NCBI RefSeq assembly: GCF_026745355.1
Contig: NC_079202.1
Span: 58,720,622 to 58,784,621 of the forward strand
From: Beta vulgaris subsp. vulgaris
Lineage: Eukaryota; Streptophyta; Magnoliopsida; Caryophyllales; Amaranthaceae
Reading direction: 5' to 3'
DNA length: 64,000 bases
Each line of letters opens with the position of its first letter. Position 1 is the stretch's first letter. A program made the translations under genes and the position numbers. The notes beneath the pieces are model-generated. The model had not been told where the DNA came from, did not search any database, and saw nothing but the letters and a program-made list of their open reading frames with translations. This document shows, in pieces, positions 45,185 through 55,740 of this stretch.

Positions 45185-46495
45185 TTTTTTTTTTTGAGGG
45201 GAACCCATCAGAGAACTTATATTATATCTTTCAAAGCAAGCGCTACTACATCACTCGGGATATCGTCCTCCCAAATACGTTGGCCAAGTTCCCACGGTTG
45301 GAAGTGAGCCAACATATGTGTAACCTTATTCCCTGAACGTTTGACAAAAGACCAGACAACAATATTAAAAGCGTTAACCAAATCTAATACATCCTCAATA
45401 ATTAAATGAAACTCGTTAGTCCCCCTATGAGCATGGCGCAAAGCTCGGATCACCATTAAACAATCACTTTCAACTTCAATGTAGCGAAAACCAAGCTCCC
45501 TCGCCAACTTCAGCCCATAGTAAACGGCTTTTGCTTCCGCGACTCTAGGAACCCACTCCACCTGTTTTTGAACCACACCAGCAGCAAGCACTTCACCCCA
45601 CTCGTCTCGGCACACCACTCCAAGTCTACATCCCAAAGCCCCCATACGGCCTGCATCTGTATTGATCTTGACAAAGGAAGCAGGGCTTCGACCACTCCGT
45701 GGCAAAAGACTAGCCAACAGCCCCTCCAATCTGGGGTAACCTGTTGATGTTCTTCGCCTCGCTACTAATCTTCGAGGCATACTCCAAGATGGCCTCAGGC
45801 TCACGGAGGTCCCCTTCCATCAGCAGCGTGCAGCGAGCCCCCCATATGGCCCATGCTGTGGTTAAAAAAACTCCCCAATCATCCCCCGATAGTAGTTGAG
45901 ACCACAACCCTCACCAATCACCCACCGTACCTCCCACCATTCCACTGCGCACCTGAAACGAGCTAAGGCTCCAAACCCCTTCCGCCAACGGGCAGCGGAG
46001 TAAGGCGTATAACACATTTTCCTCCTCCCTCCCACACACTCCACATACTGCATTGTAGCCCGAGATACGTCGTCCCAAAGCTTGTCGAGTAGGTAAAGCA
46101 TTTGATACTGCTCGCCAAGCGAACACTTTCACTCGAGGCAGCACATTAGCTATCCATATCTTCGGCCACATATCCATAGCATAAGAGGGAGACCCCTCAG
46201 ACTCAGCATTAATATCCCCCCATAACGCCTTATATGCAGACCACACCGAGTAACATCCGTCTTTTTCAAGGTCCCAGCAAAGCGTATCCTCCGGCAACCG
46301 AGAGCTTATGGGAATACTCAGGACCCTATCCACTTCAAACGGGAAAAAAAATTCCGTAACCAACTCCCTATTCCAACACTTGCGAATTGGATCAATTAAA
46401 TCCCCCACCCTAGCATTCGGATTCGAACCTCCTTGTGGTGATAAGATTTTTAGAGTTTGCGTCCCAGGTATCCACGCATCTTGCCACAAGGTGGG
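45185..46495 (-). mobile_element. 5'-truncated L1-type LINE (zinc-binding and RNase H end of ORF2)
   Basis: Read on minus, frames begin MWQDAWIPGTQTLKILSPQG (46489) and contain the reverse-transcriptase zinc-binding region: WDLEKDGCYSVWSAYKALWG, then VKVFAWRAVSNALPTRQAL and VCGVCGREEE. The RNase H domain follows (FVKINTDAGRMGALGCRLGV, AEAKAVYYGLKLARELGF, ESDCLMVIRALRH, VKRSGNKVTHMLAHF) and stops near 45217, before an A tail (T run 45187-45197 on plus). The reverse transcriptase and endonuclease parts are missing, and four frames are needed to read the rest, so it is dead. No clear target duplication was found. Confidence 0.85.
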
Positions 46496-46779
46496 CTAGG
46501 CTGGATTGGCCCGCACTATTGGCCATCTCAATGGTCAAGCTTCACAATCTATATATATTCACCTTTTATATCTATTTTTTTACATAGTGATCTTTTTTTA
46601 ATAAATCACATGAATTAATATTAGGTTCACACTAATTAATATGGACCATGTCCATATAAGTTTTTAAAACTTATATACTTAGAGTAAAAATTTCATTCTC
46701 TAATATGTACACAACCCTTAAACAATTATTCGTACGCTTTACCTCGCCACACGAGACACGACGCATGGATATTGATATA

Positions 46780-46988
46780 CTTCCTCCGTTTCTTTTTACT
46801 CGCTACACTTCTCATTTCACGGACTCCTAGGCAATTTTTGGATAAGAGAGAGGTAGAGAGTAATAAGAAAAGAGACCCATGTGGGAGGAGAGAGATAGAG
46901 AGAGTTTATTGCCCAAAAAAGAAGTGTAGCAAGTAATGTGAAACTTCCCATAATGGAAAGTGTAGCGAGTAAAAAGAAACGGAGGAAG
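46780..46988. mobile_element. Stowaway-like MITE, second family
   Basis: 209 bp between TA. Inverted ends of about 40 bp: CTTCCTCCGTTTCTTTTTAC, then TCGCTACACTT, mirrored by AAGTGTAGCGAGTAAAAAG. It contains GAGAGAGATAGAGAGAG and CCATAATGGAAAG blocks related to 20422 and 58322. Confidence 0.85.
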
Positions 46989-47111
46989 TAAATGCAATGG
47001 GGGACGTGGCTTTATTGTACTTTTAAGTTGTCGTGGGTCTAATATAACTTTTTTTCCCTGAGAGGAAATTACTTGATCATTCATAACATGCAACTATGTT
47101 GAATAATATTA

Positions 47112-47366
47112 CCTCTCTATTTTTTAGTTGCATCATTTGATTTTATGACACTATTTAAAAATTAATTTTGTTAAACTATCTCGTATTATTATATAAGAAA
47201 AAAATGGTCAAGTGGGGTTTTATTAGATCCGTCTCAATGCGACGATTACAAATATCAATTTTTTTAAAAACTTTTTACTTATACCCAATAAGAGATATTA
47301 ACGTTCAAAGAATCGTCTCGACAAATGTGAAAAAGCAAATATTGCAACTAAAAAAATACAAAGGTT
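47112..47366. mobile_element. Decayed Stowaway-like MITE
   Basis: Left CTCTCTATTTTTTAGTTGCA after TA, right TATTGCAACTAAAAAAATAC; interior GGTTTTATTAGATCCGTCTC matches the other copies. Confidence 0.6.
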
Positions 47367-47466
47367 AATACAGTTGGTCTTGTAAGAGACCGTCTAATTT
47401 TAACTTAAAATTAGGCACAAACCAAGCCCAATATTAAGAGTAGAACATGTCAACTTTTTTAATATA

Positions 47467-47577
47467 GTGACTAGTTTAATCTATTTAGAGACCAGATTAA
47501 TCTATTTCGTGACCAGTTTAATCTATTGAGTAATGACATTCTTTAATCCATTCAGTGGCTAGTTTAATCCGTTCGGT
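47467..47577. repeat. Minisatellite with about 24-bp units
   Basis: GTGACTAGTTTAATCTATTT, GAGACCAGATTAATCTATTT, GTGACCAGTTTAATCTATT and GTGGCTAGTTTAATCCGTT follow one another with slight changes. Non-coding. Confidence 0.85.
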
Positions 47578-47889
47578 AAAACTAACGAGTTTTTTTTTGA
47601 AATTATCTGTTGTAGTTCGATAATCAAGAAAGAACAGAAGAAGAACAGAAGAGATGACTAGGATAGTGCTGGGTTAGAGTGAAATGGAATGGACTTGTTA
47701 GAAAAATTCAGTTGGGATTCGTCTAATTTTGTGTTAAAATTAGACCGCCTATTCTAATAATTTGTGGATAATATATTTGTACTATAGCGTAATTAATAGA
47801 AATAGAATATAAATTCCTAAATTTGTGAAAACAATCAAGAGAGACAAAAAAATAAGTTTTATGCTATATTAGTATAATTTTGGAGACAT

Positions 47890-48362
47890 TTGGCAAGGGA
47901 CGGTAAATAATTGTTCCTTCGATTCCCCCTTAGGGGGTCAAGGAGAGCTAACGGATATCACATTCAAGATCGCGAAAATGCAATTTCTTCATTGCACTTT
48001 TAAGCTAAATAGATCCTTAGCGGGCGCCTTTCGAGAGCTCCCGAATTTCTTGGAAAGCGGTAGCAACACTGACTTCGGTAGGAGGTCACCATTCGTCGTT
48101 TTGAGTCTTTTCACGTCGTAGTATAAAAACCCAAAAACGCGTCCGTACAATTTCCGCAAGGAAATTAAATGAGGACGTTCCTATTAATCGGGGAAAAATT
48201 TCACTGTTAAACCCCAGCCTCCCCTTCCCGAAAGAGCGAGGGCGTCCTGCCTCTCAGGTCACCTCCTGCATCTCTTTGAAAGGGGCCAGAACGTTTATGA
48301 ATAAGCTACTAAGAAAGTAACTTCCTTTTAAGCATAAGAAAGCAGGCCGGCCCAACTATTAC
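47890..48362. other. GC-richer block, possible organelle (mitochondrial) DNA insert
   Basis: About 470 bp with balanced base composition and phrases such as AAAGAGCGAGGGCGTCCTGC, TCTTTGAAAGGGGCCAGAAC and AGCGGGCGCCTTTCGAGAGC contrasts with AT-rich flanks. The texture resembles plant mitochondrial intergenic DNA. I recognise no organelle gene in it, so the origin is a guess. Its right edge abuts the foldback element. Confidence 0.35.
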
Positions 48363-48371
48363 TCAGTTTCT

Positions 48372-48652
48372 TTTATAAGTCTCAACTATGGATTATTCCT
48401 GCAGGTTCCAAGTTTACCATCTTGTGATTTTTATAAGTCCTGAGTTACTTATAAACGGTTTAAAAGGTAAGATTTTTACACGTTGGCCCCATTTTATAGG
48501 TCTTTGTCACTTGCTGAAAGTGTTAGAAGATCGTAAATATTTAAGAATCTTAACTTCTAAACCGGTTATAAGTAACTTAGGACCTATGAAAATCATAAGA
48601 TAGTAAGCTTGGGACCTGCAGGAATTAATCCATAATTGGGACTTACAAAAAA
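48372..48652. mobile_element. Foldback MITE with arms of about 90 bp
   Basis: The left arm TAAGTCTCAACTATGGATTA, CCTGCAGGTTCCAAGTTTAC, GTCCTGAGTTACTTATAA is mirrored on the right by TTATAAGTAACTTAGGAC, GTAAGCTTGGGACCTGCAGG and TAATCCATAATTGGGACTTA. The loop is about 100 bp. Almost the whole RNA would fold into one long imperfect hairpin. Target duplication not resolved. Confidence 0.85.
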
Positions 48653-49165
48653 AAAAAGGTAATGTTTAGGCTCTCTCTTACAAATTTTTCCTATAATTTT
48701 AAATTCGAGCATATTACACATAGAAATTGTTCAAAAAAACTTAAAATTTACTAACTGGTCTTAACTCATTGAGTTTTTTCAGTGAAACTTAAGTTGTACT
48801 TGTAGCACAACTGCACAAGGATAGACTTAACGTTGTTAAAATGAAGTTGTTTGACCTTTACACAATAGTACAGGGAGGCTTGAATTAAAGATCCAATATC
48901 CTTCTAAATTGTTCATCTTTAATTAACTTGAATTTAGAGGAATTATAGAAGTACAATGTAATCCTGTAAAAAGTTAATTTGTTAAATTTTGTTCATATTT
49001 ATGCTTAGATGGGTTAAATGCAAAACGATTAACCCGTTCTATCAACAAGATGGTGTGAGTTGACACCTACTTAAAAGGGCTTGTTAGTGTCAAGGATTTT
49101 GAATTGCTTTTATGTGGCACAAACACTAACGTGGCATGCACAACACAATTCATGACTAGCTCTAG
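48653..49165. other. AT-rich spacer
   Basis: Nothing recognised. Confidence 0.35.
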
Positions 49166-49167
49166 CT

Positions 49168-49493
49168 TGAGGGGTCGTTTGGTTCAAGGTATGGTATGAA
49201 ATAGAAAGGAAATAAAAATTATTAAAGAAGAGGAATGGTAACAAAAATGGTTAGCTTTATTAGGTGTTTGGATCAAACCATGGAATGAAATGGAATGGTA
49301 ACCATTACCACCAATTACTGTATTTTGTTATTTGAGGGGGAGGGAAGGGTAACAAATTGGGGGAGTCCATTACCATCAAGTAATGTAATGGTAATGGATT
49401 GATGAGGAGTTTAATTAACCAAACAGAAAGAAAGTGATTCGGTAATTGATTCCGTTTCTTGAAGCCCAAAACTACGAACCAAACGTGCTCTCA
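49168..49493. mobile_element. MITE with GGTCGTTTGGTTC / GAACCAAACGTGC ends
   Basis: Left end GAGGGGTCGTTTGGTTCAAG and right end CTACGAACCAAACGTGCTCTC are inverted. The interior has ATGGAATGGTAACCATTACC-type inverted blocks. End sequence resembles plant PIF/Harbinger-like MITEs. Confidence 0.65.
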
Positions 49494-49696
49494 ATCTATT
49501 TATGACCCTAGTATACTATTTAATTACATGATTAGTCAATCCAATTACGTAAAGTAGGGCACTCTATGAAATGTATAAATTAGTTTTAGTAAATTAATAA
49601 TCATTTTTGTATGTAATACCCCTCTATCTTAAATTTATAGTCACACATTTCTACTATGTAGAAATTGATGTATGAATAAACTATCACAATTTTATA

Positions 49697-49855
<159 letters not shown>

Positions 49856-51061
49856 TAATTTAACTCTTTTATAGTTACCATTATTGAGTACTAAAGAGAT
49901 AGTAAAATAAATTGTTTAATCTATATTGTAAATGCTTTTCAATAATTTTTTTTGCCAGTTACGTACTTAATTATGAGGACTGAGCTATAAATTAGTCATA
50001 TTTTATTTTTGGTGGATAAATTAGTCATATTTATCGACGAATGTTTTGTCCTATTTTTTGTTTCAATTCCTTTTCCAATGCATATTTTTTGGTTACAGAT
50101 TATAAAATTCAAAATTTAAAACTGCACATTGCCATAAATTTAAAATAATATTAAAATTTACGTAAAATTGCCTCAACACCCTAAACTATAACTTGCGTGC
50201 ACGTAGCACACAAACTTTGGCTATTTGCCAAAATATCACGAACTACAGACTTGATGTAGTGCTTATCATTATTAATGACACCAAAGCTACCTTTTTTTTT
50301 TGCTAGTGACAACATGGGATACCATACCAGTCCCATCTTGCTTCTACAAGTACATGTCTTATTCTCCAAGTCTCCAACAACCAAAAAAACTTACCTTTGG
50401 TATCATTAATAATATACACTGCACCAAATAATAGTTCTTGATATTTTTACTATTAGTCAAAGTTTTTAGTGCAATGTACATCTAAGGCATAATTTGAGGT
50501 ATTGAGATTAATTTTGCCTAGAATTTATGTTCAAAATTTTGACTATATATAGGACCGTGACATGTCATGATGTCAAATGGAAATATCACCAGAGTTAGGC
50601 AATTCAATGATGTGGATGGATATTGTGCCTTTCACTCTGTGTTGGATGTGCACAAAAGAAATCATTTCTTCAAAGTTATCCTAGGAAAAAGACATTATCG
50701 AATCAGATAATGCATGGCAATCTTCACGTGCATGCAAGAAAGGCATATTTTTGGATTGCTACTTTGTTGTTTTCTTGTTTGTTCATATATGTCATATCTT
50801 CACATGCATAACTTTAGGCTGCTCTTTATACACGGCTATGTGACTGTGAATATGTACGTAAATGAGTGTAATCCATTAAAGTTTTTGCCTTTTAACATAC
50901 CTCGTTCTAGACTTATATATCAAATTTGACATTATATTCAACTTCTCTTTCTCGTAGTTTTTTTTTACAAATTCCAAAACAACTATCTAAAATTCTAACA
51001 ATGGAAATGAACATATTAAAAGTAACATACACACAAAAATCACTTAATTTGAACACAAAAA
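49856..51061. other. Spacer and 3' flank of the oxidase gene
   Basis: GCATGGCAATCTTCACGTGC, AAAGGCATATTTTTGGATTG (50713-50760) resembles a stretch at 57560-57625, a shared repeat of unknown type. No gene recognised. Confidence 0.35.
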
Positions 51062-52720
51062 TCACTTAATTTGAACCCAAATGCCTGTACTAGGTATACC
51101 CTGGTGCACCACGAACAACAAATAATAACCGGGTGGGGAAATGTTAGTGGATTCGGGTGTCGTAACATTGACTTGAAATTGATTGGGTCCTATAGACGTA
51201 GCAGACTGCATAGTGTTGGTTAGGACCAACAACCTCTGGCTCATTGAGAAGGAATGTGTATTGAAGGGTGGTCTAAGCATGGTAACCATGATTGAAGCCT
51301 GGTCAATTAACCCAAAAACTAAAAACTTAACCTCCAATACTTGTGCATATTGGACCTTAGAACCCGAATCTGGAGTGATAATAATGGGTCGGAGAACCGT
51401 TTTATTGGGATTCAAATATGGTGGTGAAAATGCCTCTAAGCTAAGTTCAGTTGGGTACAACACATGGGTGAACCTATTGACCATATGCGGATTGCTCCCA
51501 CCCACTAAAACTCGCCCATCTCGCATCACAATTGCACTAGAGTGGTACATTCGTGGGATTTGACTTGAATTTTGGGTCTCGAATCTGGATCCCAAGGCAT
51601 TATTCGGGTGGTAGATCACTGGTTCGAGGACCGGGTCACGACCTAACTCCCATCCAGCGGTACCCGACCCAGCCCCATTAATTAACAAGATATCACCATT
51701 AGGAAGAACAATCATATCACCCATGACACGAGCCATGGGCATAGTTTCCATGACCCAAGTAGAATTGCGACTATTAATATTAATTCTTGCACACGTATTT
51801 AGAGCTGGCAAAAATTGACCTGAACGTGCCTTCAAGTATGACCCTGAAGGAGCACCCCCACATATTAACACTTCTACTACCATATTCAATAACCCCATCT
51901 CCAAATTCCTCAATGGTAAAAGAACCGCAGACCCTGAGCTCGGATAGCTACGTGGGTCACCACCCGGGATAGTAGGGTAAGTTCGTACAACCAAATTATT
52001 AGTATAATCAAGCAAAATAGCCCGATTATTAGCAAAAATAAACAAGTTCCCATCTACATTAAGGAACACAAAAGGGTACAAGTTATTCTCCATTTTAGCA
52101 TCATTAGTTTGTGCTAAAAACGGCAACTTGTATAGCTTAGATGAAGAAAATGTTGTTTTTGGATAAAATTCATAGTTGAAAGCTCTCCTACCACCAACAA
52201 CTATCAATCGACCATCAGGTAAAGCATGATCAGTAGCATACCATCGACGAATTAACAACTTGTTAGGCATCTCAACCCAATCACAAGCCTCACAAGATGG
52301 TTGAAATGTTCTAGCCACTCGCGCTCCATCGTTGTAACCACCTGTTTGTACGAGAGTACCATTAGCGAGGGTGGCACCAGAGGAGCACCACGTATCGGTT
52401 AGCACCATCAGAGGGCGGAAGGTGTTGGATAGAGAGTCATACTCTACGGAGTGAGCCGTGCAATCAGTCGTCATGGCTAAGTCGTAAGGATCCTTGCGAC
52501 ACTTGCCGTTAGACAGGGAGATATTCGAGGGGCCGAAATCTGTCCTGTCTAAGATAATAACACGGTCGTTGTTTAAGAGTTGCATGTGCATGGCGGAAAC
52601 GCCGATGCTTTTTTGTAGGAGCTGCCATTGTATATTACTTGTACTCGCCGCAGTACAAGTAGTACAAGTGCGGGAGAGGAGGATGAACAAGGATGATATG
52701 AGGAGGATATAATGTGACAT
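51062..52720 (-). CDS. Glyoxal oxidase / galactose-oxidase-like copper radical oxidase
   Basis: A single exon of 552 residues. The start at 52720 gives a signal peptide (MSHYILLISSLFILLS); an in-frame ATG at 52915 would put 65 extra polar residues before it. The Glyoxal_oxid_N kelch-like propeller (about 40-430) is followed by the DUF1929 C-terminal domain. All metal-radical residues of the family are present: Cys112 (DTWCSSG) and Tyr161 (RRWYATD) for the crosslink, Tyr392-His393 (PRMYHSS) and His539 (VVHQGIPSTG) as copper ligands. Such enzymes oxidise aldehydes or alcohols outside the cell with release of hydrogen peroxide; plant members act in the wall and pollen/tapetum. The real substrate is unknown. 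No intron, which is common in this family. Confidence 0.93.
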   Translation of the reverse strand: MSHYILLISSLFILLSRTCTTCTAASTSNIQWQLLQKSIGVSAMHMQLLNNDRVIILDRTDFGPSNISLSNGKCRKDPYDLAMTTDCTAHSVEYDSLSNTFRPLMVLTDTWCSSGATLANGTLVQTGGYNDGARVARTFQPSCEACDWVEMPNKLLIRRWYATDHALPDGRLIVVGGRRAFNYEFYPKTTFSSSKLYKLPFLAQTNDAKMENNLYPFVFLNVDGNLFIFANNRAILLDYTNNLVVRTYPTIPGGDPRSYPSSGSAVLLPLRNLEMGLLNMVVEVLICGGAPSGSYLKARSGQFLPALNTCARININSRNSTWVMETMPMARVMGDMIVLPNGDILLINGAGSGTAGWELGRDPVLEPVIYHPNNALGSRFETQNSSQIPRMYHSSAIVMRDGRVLVGGSNPHMVNRFTHVLYPTELSLEAFSPPYLNPNKTVLRPIIITPDSGSKVQYAQVLEVKFLVFGLIDQASIMVTMLRPPFNTHSFSMSQRLLVLTNTMQSATSIGPNQFQVNVTTPESTNISPPGYYLLFVVHQGIPSTGIWVQIK

Positions 52721-53240
52721 GATCGATCCTGCTAACGGAAATCCCGAGACGCTAGATAAGAATATGAAATAATGTGACGTGAATACGTTTTGAGTTTTGG
52801 TGTATTTGGTGTTTTTGGGTTTTGGTACGGTGATGATGGGAATATGTTTATCTATGGGTTTAGTGTAGCTGGTTTTTGTTCTTTTCTTTGTTGTAAAGGA
52901 AATTGAGAGGGACATATCACATATGCATTTTTGGCTAAAGACTATTAATACACGTTAATTAGGAATCTGATGTGAACATGCACTTTGATAAGGGTTTTTA
53001 TTCTTGAGGGCTAGTATGTGTATTTGAATTTTAAACGACTGATTTTGTTCTACACCTGCAAAGTTATTATTGGAGTACTAGGAATATATTCCTAATATGT
53101 AACAAGAATATAGTAGTTAGCGATTAACCAGTTCATTATATCTTTTCCCCTTGCATTGTTTTCAAAAGTTTTATAGCAATCTTTAGTTAAAAGTGCATTC
53201 TTAAATTCTAGTGTATTCATTTTGTGTTTTTTAAATCGAT
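52721..53240. promoter_or_regulatory. 5' flank of the oxidase gene
   Basis: Contains the leader (possible upstream in-frame ATG at 52915). No other gene seen. Confidence 0.35.
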
Positions 53241-53290
53241 AACTAGTATTTTAGCCCGTCGTGCGATGTATCAGGTCAGTGAAAATAAAC
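53241..53290 (-). mobile_element. Helitron-like 3' terminus (decayed), other end not found
   Basis: Read on minus, CATCGCACGACGGGCTAAAATA is followed by CTAG and T (53241-53245 on plus). Plant Helitrons often end in a GC-rich hairpin, GGGCTAAAA and CTAGT. The hairpin is degraded and the 5' TC end was not found to the right. Confidence 0.45.
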
Positions 53291-54475
53291 AAATATGTTG
53301 TTATTCTTAAATTTCATAATCAATTTTGCCAATTTTCGTATTTCTTGTCCATTAAGAAATTGAAAAGTTTACGTCATGACGTGATAAGTAAAAAAAATGA
53401 AAGGTTTAAGTTTGAAAATAATAGCTTAAAAAGGAATTGTGGTAAGAGAGTGTGACATCAATAGTCTCTTGTTAGTTACGTAATAAGAGTATTCGAGATG
53501 TATATACTTGTTTAAGTCTTTTTAGTCAAGTATAATTATTATAAAACTTTATCATATTTTATTTTTAACATTATCAGACAATAAAGTCGTCATAATATAT
53601 TGATGTTTAAGGTCTTACATTTTATTTCAATGTTCACGTGTTTGAGACCTTGTAATTACACAATATTTATTTTTTAAAATTGAGAAGTACACATGTGCAT
53701 AAAGCATTTCCATTAGAAGATTGATCAGGAGAGTGTCACGTGACATATAGACTTCCTTAGGCACGACTTTTAATATACTTGTATAGATAGATTTTGTCTT
53801 TAAAAGGTGCAAGTTGAAGCGTGGCGTGGTTAATGTAAGTGCACATTTGGTATACATGGGAATCTAATTACTTTCTTTGTGTGAATTTTGATTGATTAAG
53901 GGGTGTGGGTAATTGAATTCTCACAATTTATGGGAATTTCAGTTTCCCAAGGAATTTCCATTCCATCCGTTTGCTCAAGTTCCTATCAACCAAACAACTT
54001 CTCAAATGAAAAACTCATGAGAATTTTCATTGCCTACACAAATTCCTATCAACCAAACGAGCACTTAAATTTCACTTCATTTAGTTATTCCAATTATGGG
54101 TGAGGGCTTTCATTTCTTCTTCTTTTCTCTTCATCCCAGCATAAAGCAGTCCTTACAAATTGTGAAAATTGAAGTGATTAATTGTTTAACTACTTTGTTT
54201 TTTAATCTATACAAACTTTTTTGTTTTGTTTTACGCTTGTTAACGCATAATTTTGACTGTTAATATATTTAATTATGAATAAGTAAATATTATAATCATA
54301 ATGTTTTGATATATTTGAAACGTATGTTGAGATGTGTGAAATCTCACATTAAAATGAAATAGAGAGAATATATCTTACGCATCGCGACAAGCTATAAGTA
54401 ACTATTACATCAACCCAGCTACCAAGATATTCAAATGGTTCAAACAGAAGGTTACATTTTTAATTTTTATATATA
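53291..54475. other. AT-rich spacer, possible Helitron body and a MITE end
   Basis: ATCAACCAAACGAGCACTTA at 54048 looks like the right end of a GTTTGGT-type MITE starting near 53880. No gene. Confidence 0.35.
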
Positions 54476-54743
54476 TTCCCTCCGTCCTATAATATACTCG
54501 TATTTGTTTATTTTTTACACAGTATCCAAAATAAACATTTGATCTTAAATATCTTCAATTCCTTATTAATAAAAAAATATAAAAAGTTAATATTAGGAAA
54601 CTACACATTGAGGCGAATATAACAAGACCCCAAATGAATATATATTTTTATATATATGCAAATGAGAATATTTGATCAAATATCTTAAAGTTTGACATCA
54701 AAAGAGAGAAACAAATACGGACAATATTATGAGACGAAGGAAG
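54476..54743. mobile_element. Stowaway-like MITE
   Basis: 268 bp between TA; left TTCCCTCCGTCCTATAATAT, right ATATTATGAGACGAAGGAAG; shares interior with 21154. Confidence 0.8.
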
Positions 54744-54907
54744 TATTTAATAGATTTTTTTGTTGTTGCTATCAAGCTAGATACATAAATACAAACGTGT
54801 AAACTGGCCTAGAATTTACCAAGCTAAGGCCTACCAGAAAAAGAAGGCAAAGCATAAAGCCGATAAAGGCAATAACGCTTTCAGTCTTTTATATTGCAAT
54901 CAAACTG

Positions 54908-54908
<1 letters not shown>

Positions 54909-54975
<67 letters not shown>
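54909..54975. repeat. (TA)n microsatellite
   Basis: About 33 TA units, directly joined to the Helitron-like copy 2. Confidence 0.97.
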
Positions 54976-54980
<5 letters not shown>

Positions 54981-55414
54981 TATATAAGGGAAGGGGTGAG
55001 CAATGGTGTCCTATTTTGAAATGCCTATTTTGCCCCTCTTTTCTTTCTAAATTACAACTTCACTTACAAACTACAACCTATGAAAAAATTGACTTGAAAT
55101 CAAAGTGTCCACTATCTTTACAATTTATGAAGTATTGTACTTAATTCAAAAATCAACTAAAAAATTATAATATTAGAAATCATAAATAAATTCAATAAAA
55201 TTTCTATTTTGTTCATAGAATTTAACTTTGAAAAGTTTAAAAAAAAAAAGAATGGTGAGAAACTTAAGTGACAGAAACTAAACCAATCAAATTTTGCAAA
55301 TAAAAACAATTATACTTCGTGTGTCTAATGTTCAAATTTTGACTCTTATGCCGAAGAAAATCGAGTTTCTATTTCGAAAAAATTCAAGCACGCATCGCGT
55401 GCAAAAAATTCTAG
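54975..55414 (+). mobile_element. Helitron-like element copy 2, inside (TA)n
   Basis: The 3' end has the hairpin GCACGC-ATC-GCGTGC (55388-55402), eight A/T bases and CTAG (55411-55414) before T, the canonical Helitron terminus. The 5' end TTTATTATATAAGGGAAGGG matches copy 1 at 36565, apart from the first bases. About 440 bp, non-coding; both flanks are TA repeats. Confidence 0.8.
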
Positions 55415-55431
55415 TATATATATATATATAT

Positions 55432-55727
55432 AGGGGCAAGATCACATAAGAATGCTCCTTACATGAGAAATGAGAATGAATCTCAACCACACGATTGAAT
55501 TAGTTACAACACTTGTTCATTAGAGTTATACCCTCTTAAAAAAATTTGAGGCAAAAAAAACAAAGTTCTTTTTGAATTTTTTTTCTTCTAATATTCTTTT
55601 TTTTGGAGTTACATCACTTTTTCATTAGAGTTACGTCACTTATTCATAAGAGTTATAGCGCATAAAATTTATTCTCATTTCTCATGTAAGTAGGCATTCT
55701 CATATGAACTCACTTCTATATATATAT
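55432..55727. mobile_element. MITE inserted in (TA)n (Micron-like)
   Basis: Inverted ends of about 45 bp: GATCACATAAGAATGCTCCT, TACATGAGAAATGAGAAT at left; ATTCTCATTTCTCATGTA, GGCATTCTCATATGAACTCA at right. (TA)n lies on both sides. Rice Micron elements are known to target TA microsatellites; this looks similar in kind. Confidence 0.75.
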
Positions 55728-55740
55728 ATATATATATATG

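Larger units (their letters stand above)
46496..47466. other. Spacer with two MITEs
   Basis: Apart from the elements at 46780 and 47112 no gene was seen. Confidence 0.35.

Noticed and set aside
50181..50384. 67-residue minus-strand frame
   Set aside because: No domain or conservation signal; not called as a gene.
52721..52915. Upstream in-frame start of the oxidase
   Set aside because: It would place 65 polar residues before the signal peptide, unlike the family.
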